Shown here: piece by piece, positions 38,618 to 46,485 of the stretch
Position numbering within the stretch: the first letter of the stretch is position 1
How the letters are laid out: every line of letters begins with the position of its first letter
NCBI GenBank assembly: GCA_023132155.1
Contig: JAGLYP010000013.1
Coordinates: forward strand, 1 to 47,162
DNA from: Candidatus Parcubacteria bacterium
GTDB lineage: Bacteria > Patescibacteriota > Patescibacteriia > Patescibacteriales > UBA12075
Direction of reading: 5' to 3'
DNA length: 47,162 nt
Notes under the pieces: generated by a model
The model's input: only the letters and a program-made list of their open reading frames with translations
What the model was told of the DNA's origin: nothing
The model's database searches: none
Made by a program: the position numbers and the translations under genes

Positions 38618-41551
38618 ATGAATATTAAAAGGTATAATCACAAATCAATAGAATCCAAATGGCAGAATAAATGGGAGAAGGAGCAATTGTATAAAACCGG
38701 TGAAGATAAGAAAAGGCCTAAATATTATATTTTGGATATGTTTCCTTATCCTTCCGGAACGGGACTTCATGTAGGGCATCCGAAAGGTTATATCGCGACT
38801 GATATTTTCGCGCGTATGAAAATGATGCAAGGATATAATGTACTGCACCCGATGGGCTGGGACGCTTTTGGATTGCCGGCGGAAAATTTTGCCTTGAAAA
38901 ATAAAACGCATCCGCGGACTTCAACTGATAAAAATATCGCGACTTTTAAAGAACAGCTTGGGAAACTTGGTTTTTCTCATGATTGGGAGCGTGAAATTAA
39001 TACGACTGATCCGAAGTTTTATAAATGGACGCAGTGGATTTTTTTACAGATGTTTAAAAAAGGCTTGGCTTACGAATCGCATGAGCCCATTATTTGGTGC
39101 CCGTCATGCAAGACAGGGCTTGCGCAAGAGGATTTGGAAGGCGGGAAATGCGAGCGTTGCGGCTCTGATGTTGAGCGCAGACCGATGTGCCAATGGGTTT
39201 TACGCATTACCGATTACGCGGATCGCATGCTTAATGATTTGGAGAAATTGCCGGAGTGGGAGTCTTCAATTAAGGAGATGCAGAGAGGGTGGATTGGGAG
39301 GTCGGAAGGGGCTGAAGTCCAATTCCAAATTGTGAATAAGAGAAAGGAGCTTAGCTCCGAAGTTTCGGAGCTAAGCTCCAAGGAAGATGGTTTTATAACC
39401 GTTTTCACAACTCGCCCGGATACGCTATTTGGCGCAACTTATTTTGTGATGGCACCGGAACATCCGTTAGTTACGAAAATTACAACCCAGAAACGAAAAG
39501 CAGAGGTTGAAAGATATATTAGATTTGCCGGCAGTAAATCTGAATTGGAAAGGACAGAACTTACAAAAGAAAAAACAGGAGTATTTACGGGTAGCTATGC
39601 TATTAATCCGGTAAATGGCGAAGAGATTCCGATTTGGATAGCCGATTATGTGATGATGGGCTATGGCACCGGAGCGATTATGGCAGTGCCTGCGCATGAT
39701 GAACGGGATTTTGAGTTTGCGAAAAAATATAATATTCCCGTAAAGCCGGTTGTTGCGCCGTTCTTTGAAGCAAATGGAGATATGAAAGATAAGGTTAGGG
39801 AAGGCATACCTACAAAAAAGAGAAATATAGTTTATGCTTTGGTAAAAAATCCAAAGACAAATCAATTTTTATTAATTAAATGGCCGGAGTATAAATGTTC
39901 AACTTATGTAGTTGGTGGAATTGACGAAGGAGAGGATATAGTTGAGGCCGGAAAAAGAGAGGTGTTGGAGGAAACAGGTTATAAAAATCTTAAATTTATT
40001 AAAGAAATCGGTTCCGAGGTGCATGTGAATTATTACGCAACGCATAAAAAAGAAAATCGCTATGCCATTGCGCGCTGTATGTATTATGAATTGGAAAATG
40101 AAGAACGAGATGAGGTTAGCGAGGAAGAAAAAAATAAGCACGAAGCAGCTTGGGTTTCAGAAAAGGATGTTGATAAGGATATGATTTTTGGAAATATTAT
40201 TCATTTTTGGGATATTTTTAAAAAAGAAGAAAAAGTTTATTGTGAAAACGGCATATCAATAAATTCAGACTTTTTAAATGGATTAAAAACCAAAGAAGCC
40301 AAAGAAAAAACAATAACATGGCTTGAAGAAAAAAAACTTGGCAAAAAGGCAATTAATTATAAACTAAAAGATTGGGTGTTTTCGCGGCAGAGATATTGGG
40401 GCGAGCCGATTCCGATAATTCATTGTGAAAAGTGCGGCGCGGTTGGCGTGCCTGAAGAGAATTTGCCGGTGAAATTGCCTGAAGTTGAGCGTTATGAACC
40501 AAGCGGAACAGGAGAATCGCCTTTGTCAACGATTCCAAAATGGGTAAATACGACTTGCCCGAAATGCGGCGGGCCGGGCAAGCGCGAAACAAATACCATG
40601 CCGCAGTGGGCAGGATCCAGCTGGTATTATTTGCGTTATATTGATCCAGAAAATGATAAGAGGCTAGTTGATAAAAAAAAGGAAAAGTATTGGTCTCCGG
40701 TTGATTTTTATGTGGGTGGCGCAGAGCACGCGACGCGGCATTTGATTTACGCGCGTTTTTGGCATAAGTTTTTGTACGACATTGGCGTTGTTAATTATGA
40801 AGAGCCGTTTACGCGCCTGCAACATGTCGGCCTGATTATGGCGGAAGACGGGCGTAAAATGAGCAAGCGCTGGGGCAATGTCATCAATCCGGACGACATT
40901 GTGGAAAAGTATGGAGCTGACGCGATGCGCGTGTATGAAATGTTTATGGGACCGTTTTCGCAAAGCTGCGCTTGGAGTACAAACGGGCTTGTGGGGGCGA
41001 GGAAGTTTTTGGAAAAAATATGGAATATTCAATTATCAATTAAAAATTACGAATTATACCCGTCAAGCGAGTACAAGCGAATTGATGATAATTTAAATAG
41101 ATTGTTGCATAAAACCATCAAAAAAGTAGGGGAGGATATAGAGGGGTTTAAGTTGAATACTGCTGTTAGCGCGATGATGATATTGGTTAATTCTATGGAA
41201 AAAGAAAAGGAAATTAGTAAGGAAGTTTATGAAAAATTGTTATTGGTTCTTTCGCCGTTCGCGCCGCATATTGCGGAAGAGCTTTGGGGTGAATTGGATA
41301 ATAAGGAAAGTATTTTTAAGGAAACTTGGCCCGAGTATGACCAGGAATTAATCAAAGACGAGAAAATTCAGCTAGTTGTACAAATTAATGGCAAGCTTCG
41401 GGATACGATTGAAGTTGGCGCTGATATTTCTGAAGATGACGCGAAAAAAATTGTTTTAGAGAGCGAGAAAATTAAAAAATGGGTAGAAAACAAAAATATT
41501 ATAAAAATAATTTTTGTTAAGGGTAGGTTGGTGAATGTGGTGGTGAGATAA
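38618..41551 (+). CDS. leuS: Leucyl-tRNA synthetase with an inserted Nudix hydrolase domain
   Basis: This class I synthetase charges tRNA-Leu. It has 977 residues against the usual 810-870. Canonical parts: HVGH (51-54), a zinc knuckle CPSC..CERC, the editing domain with FTTRPDTLFG and MAVPAHDERD (D361), DWVFSRQRYWGEP, a second zinc knuckle (CEKCGAVG and CPKCGGPG), KMSKR (747-751) and the C-terminal anticodon and beta domains. Between KKYNIPVKPVV and YCENGISINSDF, about residues 380-540, lies a whole Nudix fold with a perfect Nudix box: G433, E439, R447, E448, E451, E452, G454. Two repeats are translated in frame: KELSSEVSELSS (about 243-254) and YELYPSSEYKRI (about 811-822). All core motifs are intact, so the enzyme is presumably active. 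Confidence 0.97.
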   Translation: MNIKRYNHKSIESKWQNKWEKEQLYKTGEDKKRPKYYILDMFPYPSGTGLHVGHPKGYIATDIFARMKMMQGYNVLHPMGWDAFGLPAENFALKNKTHPRTSTDKNIATFKEQLGKLGFSHDWEREINTTDPKFYKWTQWIFLQMFKKGLAYESHEPIIWCPSCKTGLAQEDLEGGKCERCGSDVERRPMCQWVLRITDYADRMLNDLEKLPEWESSIKEMQRGWIGRSEGAEVQFQIVNKRKELSSEVSELSSKEDGFITVFTTRPDTLFGATYFVMAPEHPLVTKITTQKRKAEVERYIRFAGSKSELERTELTKEKTGVFTGSYAINPVNGEEIPIWIADYVMMGYGTGAIMAVPAHDERDFEFAKKYNIPVKPVVAPFFEANGDMKDKVREGIPTKKRNIVYALVKNPKTNQFLLIKWPEYKCSTYVVGGIDEGEDIVEAGKREVLEETGYKNLKFIKEIGSEVHVNYYATHKKENRYAIARCMYYELENEERDEVSEEEKNKHEAAWVSEKDVDKDMIFGNIIHFWDIFKKEEKVYCENGISINSDFLNGLKTKEAKEKTITWLEEKKLGKKAINYKLKDWVFSRQRYWGEPIPIIHCEKCGAVGVPEENLPVKLPEVERYEPSGTGESPLSTIPKWVNTTCPKCGGPGKRETNTMPQWAGSSWYYLRYIDPENDKRLVDKKKEKYWSPVDFYVGGAEHATRHLIYARFWHKFLYDIGVVNYEEPFTRLQHVGLIMAEDGRKMSKRWGNVINPDDIVEKYGADAMRVYEMFMGPFSQSCAWSTNGLVGARKFLEKIWNIQLSIKNYELYPSSEYKRIDDNLNRLLHKTIKKVGEDIEGFKLNTAVSAMMILVNSMEKEKEISKEVYEKLLLVLSPFAPHIAEELWGELDNKESIFKETWPEYDQELIKDEKIQLVVQINGKLRDTIEVGADISEDDAKKIVLESEKIKKWVENKNIIKIIFVKGRLVNVVVR
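39346..39379. repeat. 34-bp perfect palindrome inside leuS, in frame
   Basis: Arms of 16 bases (GGAGCTTAGCTCCGAA and its exact complement) around GT. Translated as KELSSEVSELSS in the editing-domain lead-in, before FTTRPDT. The rsmA copy (46821-46854) differs at one base and is read in the same frame. Confidence 0.92.
41052..41083. repeat. 32-bp repeat inside leuS, shared with 5417-5448
   Basis: Translated as YELYPSSEYKRI in the segment after WSTNGLVGARKFLEKIW, between the catalytic and anticodon-binding parts. Only one base differs from the complement of the intergenic copy. Upstream bases (AATTATC, AATTAAA, AATTACG) have 7-base periodicity. Confidence 0.85.
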
Positions 41552-41552
41552 G

Positions 41553-41590
41553 AAATCGTAGAGACGCGCCGCGGCGCGTCTCTACGATTT
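41553..41590 (+). terminator. Terminator after leuS, 18-bp perfect hairpin
   Basis: AAATCGTAGAGACGCGCC and its exact complement flank GC, followed by TTTGTTTTTG. It is both a strong terminator and a GC-rich palindrome of the type seen at 63-82. Confidence 0.92.
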
Positions 41591-41603
41591 TTTGTTTTTG
41601 TGT

Positions 41604-41609
41604 TATAAT
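41604..41609 (+). promoter_or_regulatory. -10 box before the tandem MFS genes
   Basis: TATAAT in the T-rich tail of the leuS terminator; predicted leader of about 24 bases without a Shine-Dalgarno site. No clear -35 box. Confidence 0.45.
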
Positions 41610-41639
41610 AAAGATTACTAAACCCTAATCACCCAAAAA

Positions 41640-42821
41640 ATGTTTAAATATTTTACCGGCAGAGTATCGCAAGGTTTTTTCGCGATTTATTCCATGCGCG
41701 CGCTGTTGCGCGTATCAACCGCGCTTTTAGGCCTTTTTTTGCCGATTTTTTTATATGAGCTTTTTAATTTTAAATTGCAATATGTAATTTATTATTATTT
41801 GGTCAGCAGTCTGCTTTATGGCGTTTTAGTTGCCTGGGGAGCGCGGTATTTAAATCAAATCGGTTTAAAGCGGTCTATTCGCGTTAGCGTGGTTTTGGGC
41901 GCGCTTTATTATGTTTGTTTTTACGTTTTAGGCTTGGCAAATTCTTCCAACAAGATAGAAGTAATGGCATTATTGATTTTATCCCTTGTTTTTATCACTT
42001 TGCATCGCATATTGCACTGGGTTCCCGTGCGTACCGATATTGCCAAATTTACCAATAGAATGAATCGCGCCAGACAGATAAGTTTAATGGAAGTTACCGC
42101 GCATATCGCTCACGCGATAATGCCTCTAATTGCCGGCTGGATTTTATTGTTTTACAGTTATGATATTTTATTTTTTGTTGTAATTATATTATATCTTTCT
42201 TCTTTGATTCCACTGGTAAATTTGCCCAGAACAAAAGAGCGATTCAGCTGGACCTATGTTGAAACCTGGAAAGAATTTTTTTCCAAAAAGCGCAGAAAAA
42301 CCGTTTTAGCGTACTTATCAGACGGCGCTGAAACGATTGTCGGACTTGTCATTTGGCCTATTTTTATTTGGAAGCTTTTAGATGGAAATTATTTTGAAGT
42401 CGGCGCGATTTCATCTTTAATTGTTATTGTAACGATTATTTTGCAATTGGCCGCCGGCAAATTAATTGATAAAAAAGATAAGAAAAAGATGTTGAAATGG
42501 GGAAGCGCGATGTATGCCTTGGGCTGGGTCGTAAAAATTTTTATCGCTTCGGCTTTTCAGATTTTTATTGCCTCTACATATCATAATTTAATGAAAGTGT
42601 TTGCTCGTACTTCTTTTGACGTGATTACCTATGAAAAAGCCGCGAGTGAAGGGCATTATGTTGATGAATATACCGTAGTGCATGATATGGCGATTTATTT
42701 TGGAAAAGCTTTAATGCTTTGCGCGGTTTTATTGTTGATTATGTTTTTTAATATAGAGTGGACATTTTTGCTGGCGGCAATCGCGTCGCTGGCTATGAAT
42801 TTTGTCGCGCATAAGGAGTGA
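41640..42821 (+). CDS. MFS-type membrane transporter, tandem paralogue 1
   Basis: The 393-residue protein has about 12 hydrophobic segments. Conserved with its neighbour are LFLPIFLYELFNFKLQYVIYYYL, the loop YLNQIGLKRSIRVS, HWVPVRTDIAKFT, LPRTKERFSWTYVETWKEFFSKKRRK, YLSDGAETIVGLVIWPIFIW and KWGSAMYALGW. The first loop and second-half loop GKLIDKKDKKKML fit the MFS motif A positions. Substrate is unknown. The stop overlaps the ribosome site of the next gene, so the pair is translated together. Confidence 0.82.
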   Translation: MFKYFTGRVSQGFFAIYSMRALLRVSTALLGLFLPIFLYELFNFKLQYVIYYYLVSSLLYGVLVAWGARYLNQIGLKRSIRVSVVLGALYYVCFYVLGLANSSNKIEVMALLILSLVFITLHRILHWVPVRTDIAKFTNRMNRARQISLMEVTAHIAHAIMPLIAGWILLFYSYDILFFVVIILYLSSLIPLVNLPRTKERFSWTYVETWKEFFSKKRRKTVLAYLSDGAETIVGLVIWPIFIWKLLDGNYFEVGAISSLIVIVTIILQLAAGKLIDKKDKKKMLKWGSAMYALGWVVKIFIASAFQIFIASTYHNLMKVFARTSFDVITYEKAASEGHYVDEYTVVHDMAIYFGKALMLCAVLLLIMFFNIEWTFLLAAIASLAMNFVAHKE

Positions 42822-42828
42822 TATTATA

Positions 42829-44064
42829 ATGCTAAATTATTTTCACGGAAAATTAAATAACGGCTTTATGGCTTTGTATTCCGGGCGCATGATTTTGCGG
42901 GCGGCCGCTAATTTGCTCGGGATATTTTTGCCGATTTTTTTGTATGAATTGTTTGATTTTAATGTTAAATATGTAATTATTTATTATTTAATCGGCCATT
43001 TTGCTTATGCTTTGTCTGTGGCTTGGGGCTGTCATCTGCTTAATGTAATCGGCTTAAGGCGTTCGCTTAGAATTACATTGGTGTTTGGAGCAATGTATTA
43101 TTTTTCGTTTTACTTGCTTTCTAATGTAAAGATATTTGTTGATTTTAATACGGCTGATAAGCAGAATATTTTTTTGCTATTAGCTGTGTCGTTATTTTTA
43201 TTGACTATACATAGAATTATGTATTGGACGCCGGTTCATACCGATATGGCAAAATTCACGGATAAAAAAAATCGCGCCAAAGAACTTAGTCTGGTGGAGG
43301 CAACAACCGCTCTCTTGGGCGCAATCGGACCTGTTTTGGCCGGGTTGATTTTACTGAAATATAATTATAATATTTTGTTTATAATAGCAATAGTTTGTTA
43401 TTTAGGCGCTTTAATTCCTTTTATGTATTTACCAAGAACCAAGGAGCGTTTTAGCTGGTCATATATGGAAACATGGCGGGAATTTTTTTCCAAAAAAAGA
43501 AGAAAAGCCGTTTTGGCGTATCTGGGCGATGGCGCTGAGGCGGCAGTCGGGATTGTGGTTTGGCCGATATTTATATTTGAATTATTAAAAGGAAATTATT
43601 TGGAGGTTGGGGCAATATCGTCATTGGTGGTTTTAGTAACAATTATTCTACAGCTGTTTACGGGCAGATTCGTGGATGGAGGCGGCAAGCGTAAAATGAT
43701 TCATTGGGGAAGCGCGATGTACGCTTTTGGCTGGTTTATAAAAATATTCGTTTTAACCGCTTTTCAAATTTTTGTTGTGTCAATTTTTCACAGTCTTACC
43801 AAAATTTTCGCGCGCACGCCTTTTGACGCTCTAACTTATGAAAAGGCCGCGGATCAGGGGCATTTTGTGGATGAGTTTACCGTAATTCATGAAATGGCGA
43901 TTCAGTTTGGCAAAGGATTGATGCTGATTTTTGTTTTGATTTTAATTTCTTTTGTGAGCCTGGAGTGGACTTTCCTTTTCGCGGCAATCGCGTCGCTGGC
44001 TATGAATTTTTTGGCAGACGAGAAAGCTATAAAGAAAGGGAGGCATTCGGGGAGCAGGTATTAG
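42829..44064 (+). CDS. MFS-type membrane transporter, tandem paralogue 2
   Basis: The 411-residue protein is a close paralogue of the preceding gene along the whole length (IFLPIFLYELFDFNVKYVI, LPRTKERFSWSYMETWREFFSKKRRK, YLGDGAEAAVGIVVWPIF). A 30-base block at 43981-44010 is identical to 42774-42803, encoding AAIASLAMNF at both C-termini, which suggests recent exchange. ATG 42829 has one of the few Shine-Dalgarno sites, AAGGAG at 42813-42818, located in the end of the upstream gene. The in-frame ATG at 42802 lies inside that gene and is less likely. The C-terminus adds KKGRHSGSRY. Substrate unknown. Confidence 0.82.
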   Translation: MLNYFHGKLNNGFMALYSGRMILRAAANLLGIFLPIFLYELFDFNVKYVIIYYLIGHFAYALSVAWGCHLLNVIGLRRSLRITLVFGAMYYFSFYLLSNVKIFVDFNTADKQNIFLLLAVSLFLLTIHRIMYWTPVHTDMAKFTDKKNRAKELSLVEATTALLGAIGPVLAGLILLKYNYNILFIIAIVCYLGALIPFMYLPRTKERFSWSYMETWREFFSKKRRKAVLAYLGDGAEAAVGIVVWPIFIFELLKGNYLEVGAISSLVVLVTIILQLFTGRFVDGGGKRKMIHWGSAMYAFGWFIKIFVLTAFQIFVVSIFHSLTKIFARTPFDALTYEKAADQGHFVDEFTVIHEMAIQFGKGLMLIFVLILISFVSLEWTFLFAAIASLAMNFLADEKAIKKGRHSGSRY

Positions 44065-44137
44065 TTATTGGTATAAATTTTTAATTTTGAATTTTGAAAT
44101 AATTTTGAATGACTGAATTTTAAAACATTCTACCAAT

Positions 44138-44289
44138 TGTCATTCCAGGGGCGCGAAGCGCAACCTGGAATCCAGGGGAGCGAGAAATAAATAAACAATA
44201 ACAAACGAACACAGTACGTGCATTTTACTCCTGGATCCCGGATATTTTTTCTTGTCGCTTAAGCTCTAAGAAAAAATTCCAGAATGACA
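44138..44289. repeat. TGTCAT-type element (about 150 bp)
   Basis: It begins TGTCATTCCAG and ends TTCCAGAATGACA, with an inner GGCGCGAAGCGCAACC hairpin and CCTGGAATCCAGGGGAG/CTCCTGGATCC pairing. It fills the gap between the convergent MFS and surface-protein genes. Same end motif as 38537-38574. Confidence 0.75.
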
Positions 44290-44304
44290 AAGATGAGTGG
44301 TTTT

Positions 44305-45309
44305 TTACAAATTAACCAAAAGCCACTTACCATCTTCCTGCTTTTCAACATAAAAACTAACAGGTACTTTGTAGCCGCCCATGGAAAAATATACTTCCGT
44401 AGAGTATGTTTTTTTATTTTCGGTTGAAGCGGTTAATTTCGCGCCGGACAAAATATTTCCCAAAGTCAATCGTCCTTCGCTGTTTAAAAAGTCAAGCGTA
44501 TATTCAATTGCTTTTTGCATTTCAGGAATAAAGTATTTTGTTGCCGCTTCAGAGTTGTTTGCCCTAATCGCGCTGGCCGCGCCTGACATAGCGCTATCAG
44601 CGTTATTATTTTCAGGTGAATTGCAATCTTGACAAGGAGGATCTTCAATTTTTGGCGGATTTTTAGGTTCATCAGCTTCAATTACCCCCGTGATTATTTT
44701 ACTTATATTATCATTACTAATTCCCAATCCGAATTTTTGCATTGAAAGAAAAGCATCTTTTGGCGCGCTAAGAAAATATCTTTTTTCGCTTATAGGATCA
44801 ATATACCAAGCTTCGCCGTTATTTTCAATTTGAATGAAAATTTTTCCTAAATTATTTTTGGTAAAATCCAAATCTATATTTATTTTTTTATTGGAAAGCG
44901 GATCATAATTATTGGCAATTTCCGTTAAGTCATCGTAGCCGTCTTCATCAGTATCGTTTTTTTCGGGATTTGTGCCTATGGCGTTTTCCAAATTGTTGCT
45001 TAGGCCGTCTTGGTCTATATCTGAAAGTGTATCTGAAATATTTAAATTGCCGATTGGAATTTTTGTTAAATTGCTGTTAGTAATGCCGATTCCAATATTT
45101 CGCATCAATTCAAAAGCATCTCGCGGGCGGTTTAAAAAATATTTTTTATAGTTAGCCGGATTTACATACCATGCTTCGCCGTTTTTTTCTACTTGTAATA
45201 AAATTTTTCCCGCGAGTTTTGCGGCAAAATTATCTTCCGCAAATACAAAATTATCGCAAATTAATATTGCAAATAGAGCTATAGTTGTTGCGATTATTTT
45301 TCTTGGCAT
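44305..45309 (-). CDS. Secreted surface protein with paired AWYV repeats and Ca-binding-type loops
   Basis: The protein has 334 residues. A signal peptide (ends FVFAED) is followed by two copies of a 45-residue unit: NGEAWYVNPANYKKYFL with PRDAFELMRNIGIGI, and NGEAWYIDPISEKRYFL with PKDAFLSMQKFGLGI. Between them is an acidic thrombospondin-type-3-like stretch with DIDQDGLSNNLE and DTDEDGYDDLTE, typical calcium-binding loops. After a Cys pair CQDC and a linker, the last 110 residues form a separate domain (YFIPEMQKAIEYTLDFL to VSFYVEKQEDGKWLLV). Such repeats are common in Patescibacteria surface proteins, possibly for adhesion or wall binding; the function is unknown. It starts 3 bases after the RAYT relic and probably shares its transcript. 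Confidence 0.8.
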   Translation of the reverse strand: MPRKIIATTIALFAILICDNFVFAEDNFAAKLAGKILLQVEKNGEAWYVNPANYKKYFLNRPRDAFELMRNIGIGITNSNLTKIPIGNLNISDTLSDIDQDGLSNNLENAIGTNPEKNDTDEDGYDDLTEIANNYDPLSNKKINIDLDFTKNNLGKIFIQIENNGEAWYIDPISEKRYFLSAPKDAFLSMQKFGLGISNDNISKIITGVIEADEPKNPPKIEDPPCQDCNSPENNNADSAMSGAASAIRANNSEAATKYFIPEMQKAIEYTLDFLNSEGRLTLGNILSGAKLTASTENKKTYSTEVYFSMGGYKVPVSFYVEKQEDGKWLLVNL

Positions 45310-45312
45310 ATT

Positions 45313-45870
45313 CTATAATTCTTCAAGATTTATTTTTTTAATTTCGCTCTTATCTTCTTTGCTTGTTTTTATTATATCATATAATAGATTTTTGTACTCA
45401 TTGATATTAGAAAAATCTCGTAAAATTTTATTTTTATTACATAAAGTGCCATTTCTAAGATTAAAATAATTTTGGCAACTGGACCACGGCCATTTTTCCG
45501 CTTTGCTAATTCCGTGTATTTCCGCGTTGCCGTTAATATAGCAAGATAAACGCCATAAATTTCCAGAGGTTTTGATGCGGATTGCCTTGTATGTGCCTTG
45601 AAATAAAGAACCGGAACGATTGTATTTTTGATTGAAATAATTAGTATACCCTAAGCCAATTTTGTGCATAAATTTTTCAATTCCTTTTTTTGATTGACGT
45701 TTTACTTGGCTTAGACGATAAAGGCTATCTATCGATTCAGATCTGTTAAATTCCCGCATGCTTGTTAAAAATCTAATATAATCATACTGATCAAGAAAAA
45801 TATCCCGCTTATCAACTCCGCGATTATAAATATGATAATATTCGTTTGTTTGAAATTTTTCCCTCCTCAT
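45313..45870 (-). pseudogene. REP-associated tyrosine transposase (RAYT, Y1_Tnp) relic lacking the HUH segment
   Basis: The 185-residue open frame is clearly of the RAYT/TnpA-REP family: EYYHIYNRGVDKRDIFLD at the start, then KFMHKIGLGYTNYFNQKYNRSGSLFQGTYKA with the Tyr-containing helix, then CYINGNAEIHG and AEKWPWSSCQNYF. Family members have, between the first strand and KFMHK, a segment of the CLMPNHFHLLL type carrying the metal-binding HUH pair. Here SLYRLSQVKRQSKKGIEKFMHK runs straight on, so that segment is missing. It is either a decaying copy with an in-frame deletion or a domesticated DNA-binding protein. No IS ends are visible. I call it a relic at moderate confidence; family at high confidence. 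Confidence 0.75.
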
Positions 45871-45880
45871 ATAAATTATT

Positions 45881-45909
45881 TTAACATATTTGTAAAAGTT
45901 TGGTATAAT
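45881..45909 (+). promoter_or_regulatory. Promoter of the small membrane protein-rsmA unit
   Basis: TTAACA (45881-45886), 17 bases, TATAAT (45904-45909). Predicted leader of about 27 bases to ATG 45943. It lies in the divergent gap with the RAYT relic. Confidence 0.75.
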
Positions 45910-45942
45910 AGAGATATAAGAATATAAAATAAGCTAATTTTT

Positions 45943-46482
45943 ATGAATAATAGATACAAGAAAATATTTAAATACTCGGGGACGGCAGTTATCGTTGCAA
46001 TAATATTTTTTTCAGGAGTAAAAGTGAATAATTGGATTGAATGGAAGATGGCTGAAAAGGTTATTGCTTCAGGAGGTTATCCGGTAGAGGCCGGAATTAT
46101 TAACGTTGTTGCTATTAACTGTTTTACTACCGGAAATCCGCCGGTTTGTACCGGCGGCACTTTGTGTACAACGAAAGATGCGGCTAGTTGTACAATGTAC
46201 TCTGATGTAAGCGGCACGGGTGCATACGCTATGGGCGGCGATCAATCAGATTTTAAAATGGCAATGGCTGGAACTACGAATTTACTGCTTTCAAATATTG
46301 CTATCGGGCAAGCCGGGTTGACCAACGGCGGGCAATTAATTGCCGGTGGCATGTCTCCTTCCCTTATGGATAGCGGTGTCTTAGCGTCTGCTGGTGGGTG
46401 TTCGGGGTGTATGGCTAAATCCGGTTTTTTTAATGGCGTTAAGGAAAAATTTAAATTTATAATAGCCGGTTTTAAAGAGTGA
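45943..46482 (+). CDS. Small membrane-anchored Cys/Gly-rich protein of unknown function
   Basis: The protein has 179 residues. One hydrophobic segment (about 12-27) is followed by an exported part with paired Cys (INCFTTGNPPVCTGGTLC, DAASCTMY, GGCSGCMAK) and Gly-, Ala- and Met-rich stretches (GTGAYAMGGDQ, GGQLIAGGMSPSLMDSGVL). I do not recognise a named family. The layout suggests an anchored, disulfide-containing surface protein. Its stop is 3 bases before the rsmA start, so the two are co-expressed from the promoter at 45881. Confidence 0.7.
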   Translation: MNNRYKKIFKYSGTAVIVAIIFFSGVKVNNWIEWKMAEKVIASGGYPVEAGIINVVAINCFTTGNPPVCTGGTLCTTKDAASCTMYSDVSGTGAYAMGGDQSDFKMAMAGTTNLLLSNIAIGQAGLTNGGQLIAGGMSPSLMDSGVLASAGGCSGCMAKSGFFNGVKEKFKFIIAGFKE

Positions 46483-46485
46483 TTA

